DNA of 64,000 bases, from positions 26,201 through 90,200 of the forward strand of contig NZ_VZZK01000004.1 of NCBI RefSeq assembly GCF_008806385.1. The letters run 5' to 3'. A program made the translations under genes and the position numbers. Below are positions 18,307 through 27,644 of this stretch, piece after piece (position 1 is the first letter of the stretch; each line of letters starts with the position of its first letter). A model generated the notes under the pieces. The model made no database searches, was not told where the DNA came from, and was given only the letters and a program-made list of their open reading frames with translations. The stretch comes from Methylobacterium soli. GTDB taxonomy: Bacteria > Pseudomonadota > Alphaproteobacteria > Rhizobiales > Beijerinckiaceae.

Positions 18307-20238
18307 ATGGCGCTGGTGAAGAGGACGCAGCTCGCGTCGCATAGCGAACCCGTTGATGCGGTTGCGGCCGGACCCAACCCTACGCCGCTCGCCCCCGTCC
18401 CAGCCGGGCGTTCGCGCGAGCGGTCCCGCGCACGTCGGCAGAAGGCTGTGGAACGGCTGGCGGCGGCGACCGAGGAGCTCGCCGCCGGGGTGACCCAGGC
18501 ATCGTCGGCCTCCGAGGAACTGCGCCGGTCGATGGAGCAGATCGCCTCCGGCGCCGAGGAAGCCGCCGGGGCCGCGCAGGAATCCCTCGACGCCATCGCG
18601 GGTATCGCCGGTCGGTTGTCCGAGGCCCGGGAGCGGGCCGATACGTCGCGTCAGTCGACCGCGTCATTCCAGACGCTGCTAGCGGAAACCGGGGTCCAGA
18701 TCACCGCGTCGGTCGCGGCGGTTCAGGCCAACGCCGGGCGGCAGTCCGCCACGGTCGCCCTGATCGAGGAACTCGACCGCGGCGCCGCAAGCATCGGCGA
18801 GATTACCGGCACGGTCGAACACGTCTCCGACCAAACCAACCTCCTGGCTCTGAACGCCGCCATCGAGGCCGCGCGCGCGGGGGAGCATGGGCGCGGGTTC
18901 GCTGTCGTCGCCGACGAGGTGCGGGCGCTCGCCGAGACATCCGAGGCCAGCGCGGCCGAGGTCCGTACCCTGGCTGAGGCGATCCGCACCGAGGTCCAGG
19001 GCGTCGGCGAGATCACCCGCGCCGCGGCCCGGACGGCGGCGGCCGGGGCCGAGGCAGGCGGGCGCGTGACCCGGAGCCTGGAGGTGGCGCGTGCGGATCT
19101 GGGTGCGGTGAACGAGGGCGCGCAGGCCATCCTTGCCGCCGCGCTTGAGGCCGAGACGGCTATCCGGGAGGCGCAGCGCGGCGCGGAGCAGATCGCCTCG
19201 GCGGCGGAGGAGCAGGCCGCCGCCGCGGGGCAGGCCCAGCAAGCCGTGGCGCAACAGGTGCTGTCCCTCGACCAAGCCCAGACGACGGCTCAGGCGCTGG
19301 CCGGCCTTGCCGACGACCTGACAGGCAGTGGGTCCGTGCAGGAGCAGGCCGCGGAGGTCGCCTCGGCCGCGGAGGAACTCTCCGCCACGGTACAGGAGCT
19401 GTCCGGGGCGGCGGGCGAGATCCTCGCCGCCATCGACGAGATCAGCCGCGGGACCGCCATCCAGAGCGCCGCCGCGCAGCAATCCAGCGCCGCGATGGCG
19501 CAGGTCGAGCGCGGCGCCGCAGTGTTCAGGTCGAACGCGACGACCGCGCTGGAGACCGTCGCCGGCGTCGGGGCGACCCTTGGAGAGGTACGCTCGGCGG
19601 TCGGTTCCCTCGCCGACGGCGTTGCGCGCTCGCTCGACGAGACCCGCGCCTGCCTCGCACGCATAGGAGAACTGGAGGGCAGCACTCGCCGCATCGAGAA
19701 GATCGTCGGCTCCATCGCCCTCGTCGCCGTGCAGGTGAACATGCTCGCGGTCAGCGGCGCCATCGAGGCGGCCCGCGCCGGCGAGGGCGGCCGGGGCTTC
19801 GCCGTCGTGTCGAACGACATCCGCGCGCTGGCCCGCGACGCGGCGACGAACGCCGAACGCATCCTCGACACCGTGCGCGACATACAAGATGGCGTCGCCG
19901 CCGTTCGGCGCGCGCTTGAGTTGGTCGTCGCGGCGTCCGAGACGGAGGCACGGCGCAATCAGGCTCTCGCCACCACCCTGGCCAGCGTCGAGGAAGTCGT
20001 CGCCCGGCTGGAGGCTGGCAACGCCGACGTCCTGAGCGGGGCGGAGGCCATCGTCGTCGCCGCTCGCGAGGCCCTGAAGGGCTCGCAGCAGATCGCGGCC
20101 GCGGCCGAGCAGGCCGACCGCGCCTCCAGCGAGGCCGCGACTGCGGCGCGCCAGCAGTCGAAGGGTGCCGAGGATCTCGCGGCGAGCGTCGAGGAGATTG
20201 CGTCGCTCGCCGAGGAGTTGCAGGCCGCGGATGTATGA
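18307..20238 (+). CDS. Soluble methyl-accepting chemotaxis protein with two signalling tips
   Basis: A 643-residue MCP without transmembrane segment, HAMP or recognisable sensor domain; almost the whole length is Ala/Glu-rich coiled coil. Two hairpin-tip signatures occur: residues about 173-210 ([34 protein letters not shown]) and about 476-512 ([34 protein letters not shown]). The first matches the CheA/CheW-contact consensus closely; the second is diverged (VSGA in place of LNAA). The protein should be cytosolic and signal to the CheA encoded downstream. The start at ATG 18307 is chosen as the first ATG before the coiled coil; the ribosome site is weak. Its stop overlaps the CheW gene start by eight bases. 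Confidence 0.88.
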   Translation: MALVKRTQLASHSEPVDAVAAGPNPTPLAPVPAGRSRERSRARRQKAVERLAAATEELAAGVTQASSASEELRRSMEQIASGAEEAAGAAQESLDAIAGIAGRLSEARERADTSRQSTASFQTLLAETGVQITASVAAVQANAGRQSATVALIEELDRGAASIGEITGTVEHVSDQTNLLALNAAIEAARAGEHGRGFAVVADEVRALAETSEASAAEVRTLAEAIRTEVQGVGEITRAAARTAAAGAEAGGRVTRSLEVARADLGAVNEGAQAILAAALEAETAIREAQRGAEQIASAAEEQAAAAGQAQQAVAQQVLSLDQAQTTAQALAGLADDLTGSGSVQEQAAEVASAAEELSATVQELSGAAGEILAAIDEISRGTAIQSAAAQQSSAAMAQVERGAAVFRSNATTALETVAGVGATLGEVRSAVGSLADGVARSLDETRACLARIGELEGSTRRIEKIVGSIALVAVQVNMLAVSGAIEAARAGEGGRGFAVVSNDIRALARDAATNAERILDTVRDIQDGVAAVRRALELVVAASETEARRNQALATTLASVEEVVARLEAGNADVLSGAEAIVVAAREALKGSQQIAAAAEQADRASSEAATAARQQSKGAEDLAASVEEIASLAEELQAADV

Positions 20239-21709
20239 GGCCGACGATACGAGCGACGGTCGCTATCTCGTCTTCACGCTTGGCACGGACGACTTCGCCC
20301 TCGACGCGGGCATCGTCCGCGAGCTTCTCCGGCCGCCCGGGCTGACGCGCGTTCCCGGGGCGCCGGCCGCGTTGGCCGGTCTCGCGAACCTCCGCGGCGC
20401 GGCCCTGCCGGTGCTCGACCTGCGCCGCGTCGTACGCCCCGACCTGGAACCCGCGACGGAGCCGACACGGGTCGTCGTCGCTGACGCCGGCGAGCCGGTC
20501 GGGCTCATGGTCGACCGCATCGTCGCGTTCTCGGGCGGCACGCAATCCGTCGAGGGAGAAGGTCCCGCACGATCCCGGCGCTTGGACCTATCGAACGGGT
20601 CCGGGAATGCTCGCGTGCTGGATTTGCCGGCACTGATCGCCGGATCCTTCCCCCACCGCGCTGCGACGTCCGCCGCCGCCGGGATCCGGCCCGCACGGGA
20701 CGGGGCCGCCGGCGAGGTCGAGACGGACCGCGTCGCGCTGGTGACCTTCACCGTCGCCGGCCGCGCCTACGCGTTTCCGCTCGAACGGGTCGCGGAGGTC
20801 ATGGCGCTGCCGCCCGACGTGGTACCGGTGCCGCGTGCGGGGAGCGCCGCCCTAGGCATCGTCGCGCGGCGCGGCGGGGTGCTTCCGCTGCTGAGCCTGT
20901 CGGGCCTGCTCGGCCTCGCCGCACCCACGACGGGCACGGATGCACGCATCGTCGTCGCGCGTCTCGGGGGGACCGAGACCGGACTGGTCGTCGATGCACT
21001 GGGGCCCATCCTGCGGCTCGCGCCGGACGCCGTCGATCCGGTACCGTCGGTGTTGAGCCGGGGCGGCACGACGACCATCGACGCGATCTGCCGCGTCAAC
21101 GCTGGCGGTGCGCTGGTCTCCGTGCTGTCCGCCGACCGCCTGCTCGAAGGAACGACCGTGGCTGCTTTTCCCGCACGCACCTCCGACGCCAGGACCATTG
21201 CAGCCGAGGCGGGAGGCGCGCTGGAGCAGGTCGTCATCTTCGACGTCGCCGGCGAGAGCTACGGCGTGCCGGTGGGTGCGGTGCGAGAGGTGCTGCGGGT
21301 CCCGGCGACCATGACGCGCCTGCCCCGCTCGCCCGACCTCGTCGTGGGCGCCATCGACGTGCGGGGCACCGTGCTGGCCGTGGTGGACCAGCGCCGACGC
21401 TTCGGCCTGCCACCTGGTGAGCCGGGGCCTCGCCGGCGGATCGTCGTCCTCGAAGCGGGAGGCACGAGGGCCGGCCTGCTCGTGGACGGCGTCTCGCGCA
21501 TGCTGCGCCTTGAGGCGGCCGCGATCCGACCGATGCCCGACTTCTCCGGTGACGCCGGGAACCCGGTCGACCGGGTCGCGACCCTGAACGATGGCAAACT
21601 CCTGCCTATCGTCGACGCTGCGGCCCTGCTCGCTGGCACCGAACGCAGCGTGCGCGCGGCTACGAAGCGACCGCGAGGACGAGAGACCGGAGCGCACCCC
21701 GCGACATGA
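20231..21709 (+). CDS. Chemotaxis adaptor with three CheW domains
   Basis: A 492-residue protein made of three consecutive CheW-like domains: about residues 12-140 ([20 protein letters not shown]), 170-310 ([20 protein letters not shown]) and 350-480 ([20 protein letters not shown]). Each keeps the Gly-rich turn followed by a P-V-x-D/S-L strand. Ordinary CheW has one domain, so this protein could bridge several MCP and CheA units or form its own ring in the array. Its start overlaps the MCP stop by eight bases (ATGTATGA) and its stop overlaps cheB by four. Confidence 0.87.
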   Translation: MYEADDTSDGRYLVFTLGTDDFALDAGIVRELLRPPGLTRVPGAPAALAGLANLRGAALPVLDLRRVVRPDLEPATEPTRVVVADAGEPVGLMVDRIVAFSGGTQSVEGEGPARSRRLDLSNGSGNARVLDLPALIAGSFPHRAATSAAAGIRPARDGAAGEVETDRVALVTFTVAGRAYAFPLERVAEVMALPPDVVPVPRAGSAALGIVARRGGVLPLLSLSGLLGLAAPTTGTDARIVVARLGGTETGLVVDALGPILRLAPDAVDPVPSVLSRGGTTTIDAICRVNAGGALVSVLSADRLLEGTTVAAFPARTSDARTIAAEAGGALEQVVIFDVAGESYGVPVGAVREVLRVPATMTRLPRSPDLVVGAIDVRGTVLAVVDQRRRFGLPPGEPGPRRRIVVLEAGGTRAGLLVDGVSRMLRLEAAAIRPMPDFSGDAGNPVDRVATLNDGKLLPIVDAAALLAGTERSVRAATKRPRGRETGAHPAT

Positions 21710-22803
21710 TTCGCCTCCTGGTCGTCGATGACTCGGCGCTGATGCGCAAGCTCCTCGGCGGCGTGTTCGCGCAGGAGCAGGACTTCGAGATCGCCTTCGC
21801 CCGGGACGGCGACGAGGCTCTGGCCGAGCAAGCCCGCTTCCGTCCGGACGTGATCACCCTCGACGTCAACATGCCGGGCCTCGACGGTCTCGCCTGCCTC
21901 GACCGCATCATGCTCGACCGGCCCACGCCCGTGGTGATGGTGTCGTCCCTCACGGCGGAAGGCGCGGAGATCACCCTCGACGCGATGGAGCGCGGGGCCG
22001 TCGACTTCGTCGCGAAGCCCGGCGGGGCCGTCTCGCTGGAGATCGACCGCCTCGGTCCGCTGATCGTGCAGAAGGTCCGTGCTGCCGCCCGTGCCCGCTT
22101 GCGTCCAACCCTGCGCCTCGCCGAACGCATCCGAGCCAGATCCGGCGCGTCGGTCGGACCGGCCACGCGATTGCGGCCTTCCTCGCGCGCGCCATCTTCG
22201 GATTTGGTGACCCCGCCCGTCGCGAGGTTGTTCGAAGGCGTCGTGCTCGTCGGGACTTCCACGGGCGGGCCGCCGGCGCTCGACGCCTTGCTGTCACGGT
22301 TACCCGCCGACTTCCCATGGCCGGTCGTGGTCGCCCAGCACATGCCCGGCAGCTTCACCGGTCCACTGGCACGCCGGCTCGATGGTTTGTGCGCCCTCCA
22401 GGTGCAGGAGGCCTCGCGACCGATGCCGCTTGCCCCCGGCAACGTCTACGTCGGCAAGGGGGACGCGGACGTGACGCTCGCGCGCCGCCCCTCCGGGTTG
22501 GTCGTGCAACCGGTGCCGGCACACGCCGATTACCTCTGGCACCCGAGCGTTGACCGCCTCGTCGCGAGCGCCCTCGAACTGATGGAACCCGCGCGCCTAG
22601 TCGGGGTGCTGATGACCGGCATGGGCCGCGATGGCGCGGTCACGATGGCCGAGATGCGGGCGCGGGGCGGGCGCACCATCGCCGAGAGCGAGGAGACCGC
22701 GGTAGTGTGGGGCATGCCGGGCGAGCTCGTCAGGGCTGGCGGCGCCACAATCGTCGCCCCTCTCGAAGGCATCGCCGACGCGCTGCTGGATATGGTGCCC
22801 TGA
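21706..22803 (+). CDS. cheB: CheB protein-glutamate methylesterase/deamidase
   Basis: A 365-residue CheB. The receiver domain holds the phospho-acceptor Asp53 in TLDVNMPGLDG, plus the acidic pair D8/D9 and the lysine in FVAKPGG. The linker is Arg/Ser/Pro-rich. The methylesterase domain has an intact triad: Ser185 in GTSTGG, His212 in AQHMPG and Asp309 in GMGRDGA. It removes methyl groups from the MCP in opposition to the CheR encoded two genes on. The ATG overlaps the CheW stop (ATGA), so translation is probably coupled. Confidence 0.95.
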   Translation: MIRLLVVDDSALMRKLLGGVFAQEQDFEIAFARDGDEALAEQARFRPDVITLDVNMPGLDGLACLDRIMLDRPTPVVMVSSLTAEGAEITLDAMERGAVDFVAKPGGAVSLEIDRLGPLIVQKVRAAARARLRPTLRLAERIRARSGASVGPATRLRPSSRAPSSDLVTPPVARLFEGVVLVGTSTGGPPALDALLSRLPADFPWPVVVAQHMPGSFTGPLARRLDGLCALQVQEASRPMPLAPGNVYVGKGDADVTLARRPSGLVVQPVPAHADYLWHPSVDRLVASALELMEPARLVGVLMTGMGRDGAVTMAEMRARGGRTIAESEETAVVWGMPGELVRAGGATIVAPLEGIADALLDMVP

Positions 22804-23351
22804 TGCCTCTCGTCCGCCGCGATCCGCCCCACCCGTCGGAAGGCCTGGCCGCCGCCGGGCCCGACCGGTCCGAGACGTCGCAAGACCTCGGCCTCGCCCT
22901 CGGTGCGGAGAAGGACCCGCGTGCCCGCGAGGGTATTCTCGCCATGCTCCTGGCCCGAGCCGATGCATCCGCCGCCGCGGCGCTCGCCCGGCACCTGCGC
23001 TCGGAGGACGCCGGGCTGCGCAACGCCTGCGTTGAGGCGTTGCAGGCGATGCCCGTCGCGGCTTCCTCCGTGCTGCCGGACCTGCTGTCTGACCCTGACC
23101 CCGACGTCCGCCTGCTCGCCACCGAGATCGTGCGGACGCAGCCGACCGAGGCCGCGAACGGGTTGCTCGCTGGCCTGCTCGACGCCGAGCCCCACCCGAA
23201 CGTCTGCGGCGCGGCCGTGGAGGTACTGGCGGAGGTCGGGACGGCGGATGCGGTGCCTGCCCTGCGGGTCGCCCGAAGTCGGTTCGCCTCGGAGGCCTTC
23301 CTGCCCCTGGCCATCGACACCGTGCTCGCACGCCTCCGAACGGGGCTTTGA
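22803..23351 (+). CDS. HEAT-repeat protein in chemosensory operon
   Basis: A 182-residue all-helical protein. Repeating helix pairs read like HEAT/PBS-lyase repeats: RAREGILAMLLARADASAAA, GLRNACVEALQAMPVAAS, DVRLLATEIVRTQPTEAANG, VCGAAVEVLAEVGTADAVPA. It has no catalytic motif and is probably a protein-binding scaffold, perhaps docking CheB, CheR or a response regulator. Its ATG uses the last base of the cheB stop codon (TGATG) and cheR starts four bases after its stop, so it is firmly embedded in the operon. Confidence 0.8.
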   Translation: MPLVRRDPPHPSEGLAAAGPDRSETSQDLGLALGAEKDPRAREGILAMLLARADASAAAALARHLRSEDAGLRNACVEALQAMPVAASSVLPDLLSDPDPDVRLLATEIVRTQPTEAANGLLAGLLDAEPHPNVCGAAVEVLAEVGTADAVPALRVARSRFASEAFLPLAIDTVLARLRTGL

Positions 23352-23355
23352 GCGC

Positions 23356-24219
23356 GTGGCCGAACCCCCATCGCCGGTCACCGACGCCGACTTCACGCGC
23401 TTCTGCGAGTTCCTCTACCGGCGCACCGGCATCCTGTTCACGCCGACCAAACGCTACTTCGTCGACCGGCGCCTCGCCGAGCGCATGTACGCCACCGGGT
23501 CACGCTCGTTCGCGGTCTACCTCGCCCGCCTGCGGTCCGACACGGACGGAGAGGTCGAGCACCTCATCAATGCGTTCACCATCAACGAGACCTACTTCTA
23601 TCGGGAGGACCACCAACTCCGTTGCCTGACCTCCTCGCTGCTGCCAAAGCTCGTCGCCCGTAAGGCCCCAGGGTCGACCGTGCGGATCTGGTCGATGCCG
23701 TGCTCGACCGGCGAGGAGCCGTACTCGGTGGCAATGTGGCTCCTGGAGAACTGGCCGGAGGTCGACCGCTACGACGTCGAGATCGTCGGCTCGGACATCG
23801 ACACCCGGGCGCTCGCCGCCGCTGAGGAGGGCCGGTACGGCGAGCGCGCGCTGATGCGGCTGAGCCCGGAGCTCGTCGTCCGCTACTTCGAACGCGAGGA
23901 AGCGCGGCTCGGCCCGGCCTGGCGCATCCTCGCGGACCTGCGCGGGTCGGTGCGCTTCACACCTTGCAACCTCACGAACGCGGCGGCGATGGCGACGCAG
24001 GGCCGGTTCGACGTCGTATTCTGCCGCAACGTCCTGATCTACTTCGACGACGCTTCCCGGCGTCTCGCGGCGGATAACATCTACGATGCCCTCGTTCCGG
24101 GCGGCTTCGTCTGCCTCGGCCACACCGAGAGCATGAGCCGGATCTCCCCATTGTTCAGGGTCTGCCGCTACGATGACGCCATCGTCTATCGGCGGCCGCG
24201 CGAGGGTGAGCATGTCTGA
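23356..24219 (+). CDS. cheR: CheR chemotaxis methyltransferase
   Basis: A 287-residue SAM-dependent methyltransferase that methylates glutamates on the MCP. The N-terminal CheR helical domain has FLYRRTGILFTPTKRYFVDR. The SAM-binding domain has INETYFYRE, then MPCSTGEEPYSVAMWLLE and DVVFCRNVLIYFD. Length is normal for the family, with no TPR extension. The GTG start at 23356 follows the HEAT gene by four bases and opens the domain cleanly. Its stop overlaps the next gene by eight bases (ATGTCTGA). Confidence 0.93.
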   Translation: MAEPPSPVTDADFTRFCEFLYRRTGILFTPTKRYFVDRRLAERMYATGSRSFAVYLARLRSDTDGEVEHLINAFTINETYFYREDHQLRCLTSSLLPKLVARKAPGSTVRIWSMPCSTGEEPYSVAMWLLENWPEVDRYDVEIVGSDIDTRALAAAEEGRYGERALMRLSPELVVRYFEREEARLGPAWRILADLRGSVRFTPCNLTNAAAMATQGRFDVVFCRNVLIYFDDASRRLAADNIYDALVPGGFVCLGHTESMSRISPLFRVCRYDDAIVYRRPREGEHV

Positions 24220-24625
24220 GACCCCGACCGTGCACGTCGAACCCGTCGAGTTTCCCCGCGTGCTCGTCGTCGACGATGCGAGCCTCGTGCGGATGTACTA
24301 TCGCGGGATCCTGGAGAAGGCCGGCTTCGTCGTGGACGAGGCGCTCAACGGCATCGAGGGGCTGGAGCGCGTACTGGGCACGACCTACGACCTTCTGGTC
24401 GTGGACGTGAACATGCCGAAAATGGACGGCTTCAGCTTCCTCCGCGCCCTGCGGAGCCGGGAGCCCGCGGTCCGCTCCGTCCCGGCCCTGATGACCAGCA
24501 CTGAGGCAGGCGACAGCGACCGAGAGGCCGCGCGAGCCGCGGGCGCGAACTTCTACTTGGTGAAACCGCTCTCCGAGGACGCGTTGATCTCGCATTCCCG
24601 GGCGTTGGCGGGAAGGCGCGCGTGA
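24212..24625 (+). CDS. cheY: CheY-like response regulator
   Basis: A 137-residue stand-alone receiver domain with a short N-terminal tail. Acidic pair Asp21/Asp22 (VLVVDDASLVRM), phospho-acceptor Asp65 (LVVDVNMPKMDG), switch Thr (LMTSTEAG) and Lys in FYLVKPLSE are all present. It is probably phosphorylated by the CheA whose gene overlaps its stop (GTGA). No output domain is present, so it acts by protein binding; the target is not visible here. Confidence 0.9.
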   Translation: MSETPTVHVEPVEFPRVLVVDDASLVRMYYRGILEKAGFVVDEALNGIEGLERVLGTTYDLLVVDVNMPKMDGFSFLRALRSREPAVRSVPALMTSTEAGDSDREAARAAGANFYLVKPLSEDALISHSRALAGRRA

Positions 24626-26898
24626 ACGACCTGCTCGAACAATTCCTCGTCGAAACACGCGAGCTCGTCCAGTCCGCCACGGAGGATCTACTCGCCCTTG
24701 AGGCATCGCCGGGCGACGCGGATATTGTGAATCGGGTGTTCCGGGCCTTCCACACGCTCAAAGGCTCCGTCGGGCTGTTCGATTACCCGCCGTGGTTAGC
24801 CCTCCTGCACGCCGCGGAGGACGGCCTCTCCGCGGCGCGGGCCGGTACCCTCGCCGTCGACGCAACACTGGTCGACCTAGCGCTGGAGACGCTCGACGCG
24901 ACCGCACGCTGGGCCGACGCCGTCGAAACGTCGGACGCACTGCCGGGCGCCGCCGCGACCGAGGCCGATGCCCTCGCCGGACGCTACCGCTCGCTCCTAT
25001 CGCGCCGTCCGGAGACCCCGGCCTCGGATGCGGCACCCCTGCCGGAATGGGCGTCTCGGCTCGCCGGTTCCTTGATCGACCTCGGCGAGAAGCCGATGAC
25101 CGCGGTGCGGTACCGACCCCACGGCGATTGCTTCTTCGCCGGGGACGATCCGCTCGGCTTGGTCCGGAAAGTTCCCGGCCTGCTGGCTGTCTCGGTCGAA
25201 CCGGGTGCGCCCTGGCCCCTGGACGAGGAGTTCGACGCATACATCTGCAACCTCGACATCACCCTGCTCACTGACGCATCGCGCGCGGAGGTGGACACGG
25301 CCTTCCGGCTGGTTCGCGACCAGGTCACCACCGTCGACATGCCCGCCGTCGATGCACGAACGGTGCTTGGCGGAGCGAATCTGGCGAACGCGCCCGCGTT
25401 CGGGTCGGTCGTCGTCGCGATCCTCGCGGAACAGGTCCGGGTGCTTGCCACGGCGGGCGACGCGGATACCGACGCGGGCCGCTTGGAGGCCTGCGCGCAG
25501 GCAGCGGCAAACGCCCTGAGGTCGGCCGGGCGCGCCGGTGACGCCGAGCGCTGCGCACTGGCACTCGAAAACGGTGCCGGCGGCCTTCGCGAGGCTATCA
25601 AAGCGATACTGGCCAGCCCTTCCACGGCGGCTTCCGCGACGAACGCGGGAGAGGTTCCCGAAGTATCCGAGCCGGCCGGCGTCGATGCGGCTCGCACCCT
25701 GCGGGTCGACGCTGGCCGGGTCGACGCGCTCGTCTCCCTCATCGGCGAACTCATCGTGTCCCGCAACGCCCTCGGCCATCTCGCCATGCGGGCTGAGGCC
25801 GGCGAGGATGCGGCCACGCTGGCCCGGGCGATCCGCGAGGCCGACGCGAATATCGGGCGCCTCTCGACGACGTTGCATCGAAGCGCGGTGTCCTTCCGGC
25901 TCATGCCGCTGTCGCAGGTGTTCCGCCGCTTCGCGCGCCCCGTTCGCGAGGCCGCGCGCGGGCTCGGCAAGGAGGTGATCCTCGACATCGCGGGCGAGGA
26001 CACGGAGGCTGACAGGGGAATCGTCGAGAACCTGTTCGAGCCGCTCCTTCACGTCGTACGCAACGCCGTCGATCATGGCCTTGAGGATGCGGGGACGCGG
26101 CGGCGGGGCGGCAAACCCGGAGCCGGGCGCATCCGCATCGAGGGCGGGCAGGACAGTGACGGCATCGTCGTGTCGGTATCCGACGACGGGCGCGGGATCG
26201 ACCCGGCCTTCATCCGTCGCCGGGCCGTCGAGCGCGGCCTACGCTCGCCGGAGGCCGCCGCAGCCCTGGACGACGCCGCCGTGATCGATCTGATCTTCGC
26301 CCCGGGCTTCTCGACGGCGGAGAGCGTCGGAGCCCTCTCGGGTCGGGGGGTCGGCATGGACGCGGTACGCGTCGCGGCGGAACGCATGGGCGGACGCGTC
26401 TCGGTCGAGAGCCGCGTCGGTCTCGGCACCACGGTCCGCCTGCACCTCCCTCGAACCATCGCCCTTGCCCGCGTCATGGTGGTCGGGGCAGGCGGGGAAA
26501 CGTACGGCATCGCGATGGATGCCATCGTCGAGGTCGTTCGCCGGCCCCGGACAGGCATCCATGCCGTCGGCGGCGGGAACGCGATGGTCCTGCGGGGTCG
26601 GACCGTTCCAGTGGTCCGGCTCGGCGCGCTGGTCGGTCAGAAGCGCCTTCCCATCGTGGACTTAGACGCGCTGCTCCTCGTCGTCCGCGCGGGCGCGGAG
26701 GCCGTGGCGCTGGAGGTCGACCGCTTCGAGGACCGCATCGAAGCCGTGCTCAGGCCGCCGTCCGGCCTTGTCGGAACCGTGCCGGGGGTGGCGGGCACGA
26801 CCCTTCTCGGCGACGGCCGCGTGTTGCTCGTGCTCGACCCTGCCTCCATGCTCGGGGCCGAACCGACGGCCGCCCGACCACCCCGGGAGGAAAGGTGA
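24622..26898 (+). CDS. cheA: CheA-type chemotaxis histidine kinase
   Basis: A 758-residue CheA. The HPt domain carries the phosphorylated His44 in FRAFHTLKGSVGLF. Residues about 130-260 form a second domain (RYRPHGDCFFAGDDPLGLVR, DEEFDAYICNLDITLLT) that aligns poorly with the classical P2 domain. The dimerisation domain starts near 355 (RTLRVDAGRVDALVSLIGEL). The HATPase domain follows, with VVRNAVDHGLED near 480 and GRGVGMDAVR near 575. The C-terminal CheW-like domain runs to the end. There is no receiver domain. GTG start 24622 overlaps the cheY stop. It should phosphorylate both CheY proteins and CheB of this operon. Confidence 0.93.
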   Translation: MNDLLEQFLVETRELVQSATEDLLALEASPGDADIVNRVFRAFHTLKGSVGLFDYPPWLALLHAAEDGLSAARAGTLAVDATLVDLALETLDATARWADAVETSDALPGAAATEADALAGRYRSLLSRRPETPASDAAPLPEWASRLAGSLIDLGEKPMTAVRYRPHGDCFFAGDDPLGLVRKVPGLLAVSVEPGAPWPLDEEFDAYICNLDITLLTDASRAEVDTAFRLVRDQVTTVDMPAVDARTVLGGANLANAPAFGSVVVAILAEQVRVLATAGDADTDAGRLEACAQAAANALRSAGRAGDAERCALALENGAGGLREAIKAILASPSTAASATNAGEVPEVSEPAGVDAARTLRVDAGRVDALVSLIGELIVSRNALGHLAMRAEAGEDAATLARAIREADANIGRLSTTLHRSAVSFRLMPLSQVFRRFARPVREAARGLGKEVILDIAGEDTEADRGIVENLFEPLLHVVRNAVDHGLEDAGTRRRGGKPGAGRIRIEGGQDSDGIVVSVSDDGRGIDPAFIRRRAVERGLRSPEAAAALDDAAVIDLIFAPGFSTAESVGALSGRGVGMDAVRVAAERMGGRVSVESRVGLGTTVRLHLPRTIALARVMVVGAGGETYGIAMDAIVEVVRRPRTGIHAVGGGNAMVLRGRTVPVVRLGALVGQKRLPIVDLDALLLVVRAGAEAVALEVDRFEDRIEAVLRPPSGLVGTVPGVAGTTLLGDGRVLLVLDPASMLGAEPTAARPPREER

Positions 26899-27149
26899 TG
26901 GCCGTCGTCCGCCGGACCGATACGGGGCAGGGGGCGCCGATATGCCTGGAAGGGGTCTGTCCGGTCGAGGATGCCGAGACGCTCGCCTCGCTCATCCTCG
27001 AAGACCGGACCGCGCCGGTGGACTGGACCGCATGCACCCGCATGCACACCGCGGTATACCAAGTCCTGCTTAGGTTGCGGCCCAGCGTGCTGGGGACCTG
27101 CGGAGACCCGTTCGTCGTCCGCTGGCTTGCTCGGCTCGGGCCAGGATAA
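26898..27149 (+). CDS. STAS-like mini-protein after cheA
   Basis: An 83-residue protein whose core, CPVEDAETLASLILEDRTAP followed by VDWTACTRMHTAVYQVLLRL, resembles the strand-helix part of STAS/MlaB domains, where the motif usually reads D-L-S...hTA..Q-L-L. It is shorter than a full STAS domain (about 100 residues) and lacks an obvious phosphorylatable serine in the usual loop. The ATG at 26898 shares one base with the cheA stop and has a strong GGAGG upstream; an in-frame GTG three bases earlier is an alternative. The role is likely protein binding within this pathway. Confidence 0.65.
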   Translation: MAVVRRTDTGQGAPICLEGVCPVEDAETLASLILEDRTAPVDWTACTRMHTAVYQVLLRLRPSVLGTCGDPFVVRWLARLGPG

Positions 27150-27260
27150 CGCGACGTCACCGATGCTTACGGCTATGCCTCGCAGCGGCTCTGGCGCATA
27201 AAGGGCGTCATCGTCATGCATCCGAGCGTACCGCGCGCAAATTAACCAGCATCGCCCTTC

Positions 27261-27644
27261 ATGCCGACCACAGCCCTCATCGTCGACGATAGCAAGCTCG
27301 CGCGCCTCGTCGTCGCCAAGCTCCTGCGCCAGCTCAGACCGGACTGGGAGGTCGTCGAGGCGGTCAACTCCGACTCGGCGATATCCGTGATCGGCGAACG
27401 CCGGGTCGACGTTGCGCTCCTCGACTTCAACATGCCCGGCAAGGACGGCCTCGAATTGGCCGCCGACCTGCGCGCGGCAAAACCCGACATGCCCATCGCC
27501 GTGGTCTCGGCCAACATCCAGGACGAGATCATCGCACGCGCCCGCAGCGTGGACGCCACCTTCCTGTCGAAGCCCCTCACCGAGGAGGCGCTCGCCGGGT
27601 TCCTGTCCGGCGCTACGCTGAGGTTGCGCAGGGCGGCTTCGTGA
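27261..27644 (+). CDS. Second CheY-like response regulator
   Basis: A 127-residue receiver domain: Asp9/Asp10 (ALIVDDSKLARLVV), phospho-acceptor Asp55 (VALLDFNMPGKDG), the switch serine in AVVSANIQDE and the lysine in FLSKPLTEEA. It begins after a 111 bp gap from the STAS-like gene and overlaps the CheC gene by four bases. CheY-CheC coupling suggests this is the regulator dephosphorylated by that phosphatase. Similarity to the first CheY is only at the family level. Confidence 0.88.
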   Translation: MPTTALIVDDSKLARLVVAKLLRQLRPDWEVVEAVNSDSAISVIGERRVDVALLDFNMPGKDGLELAADLRAAKPDMPIAVVSANIQDEIIARARSVDATFLSKPLTEEALAGFLSGATLRLRRAAS

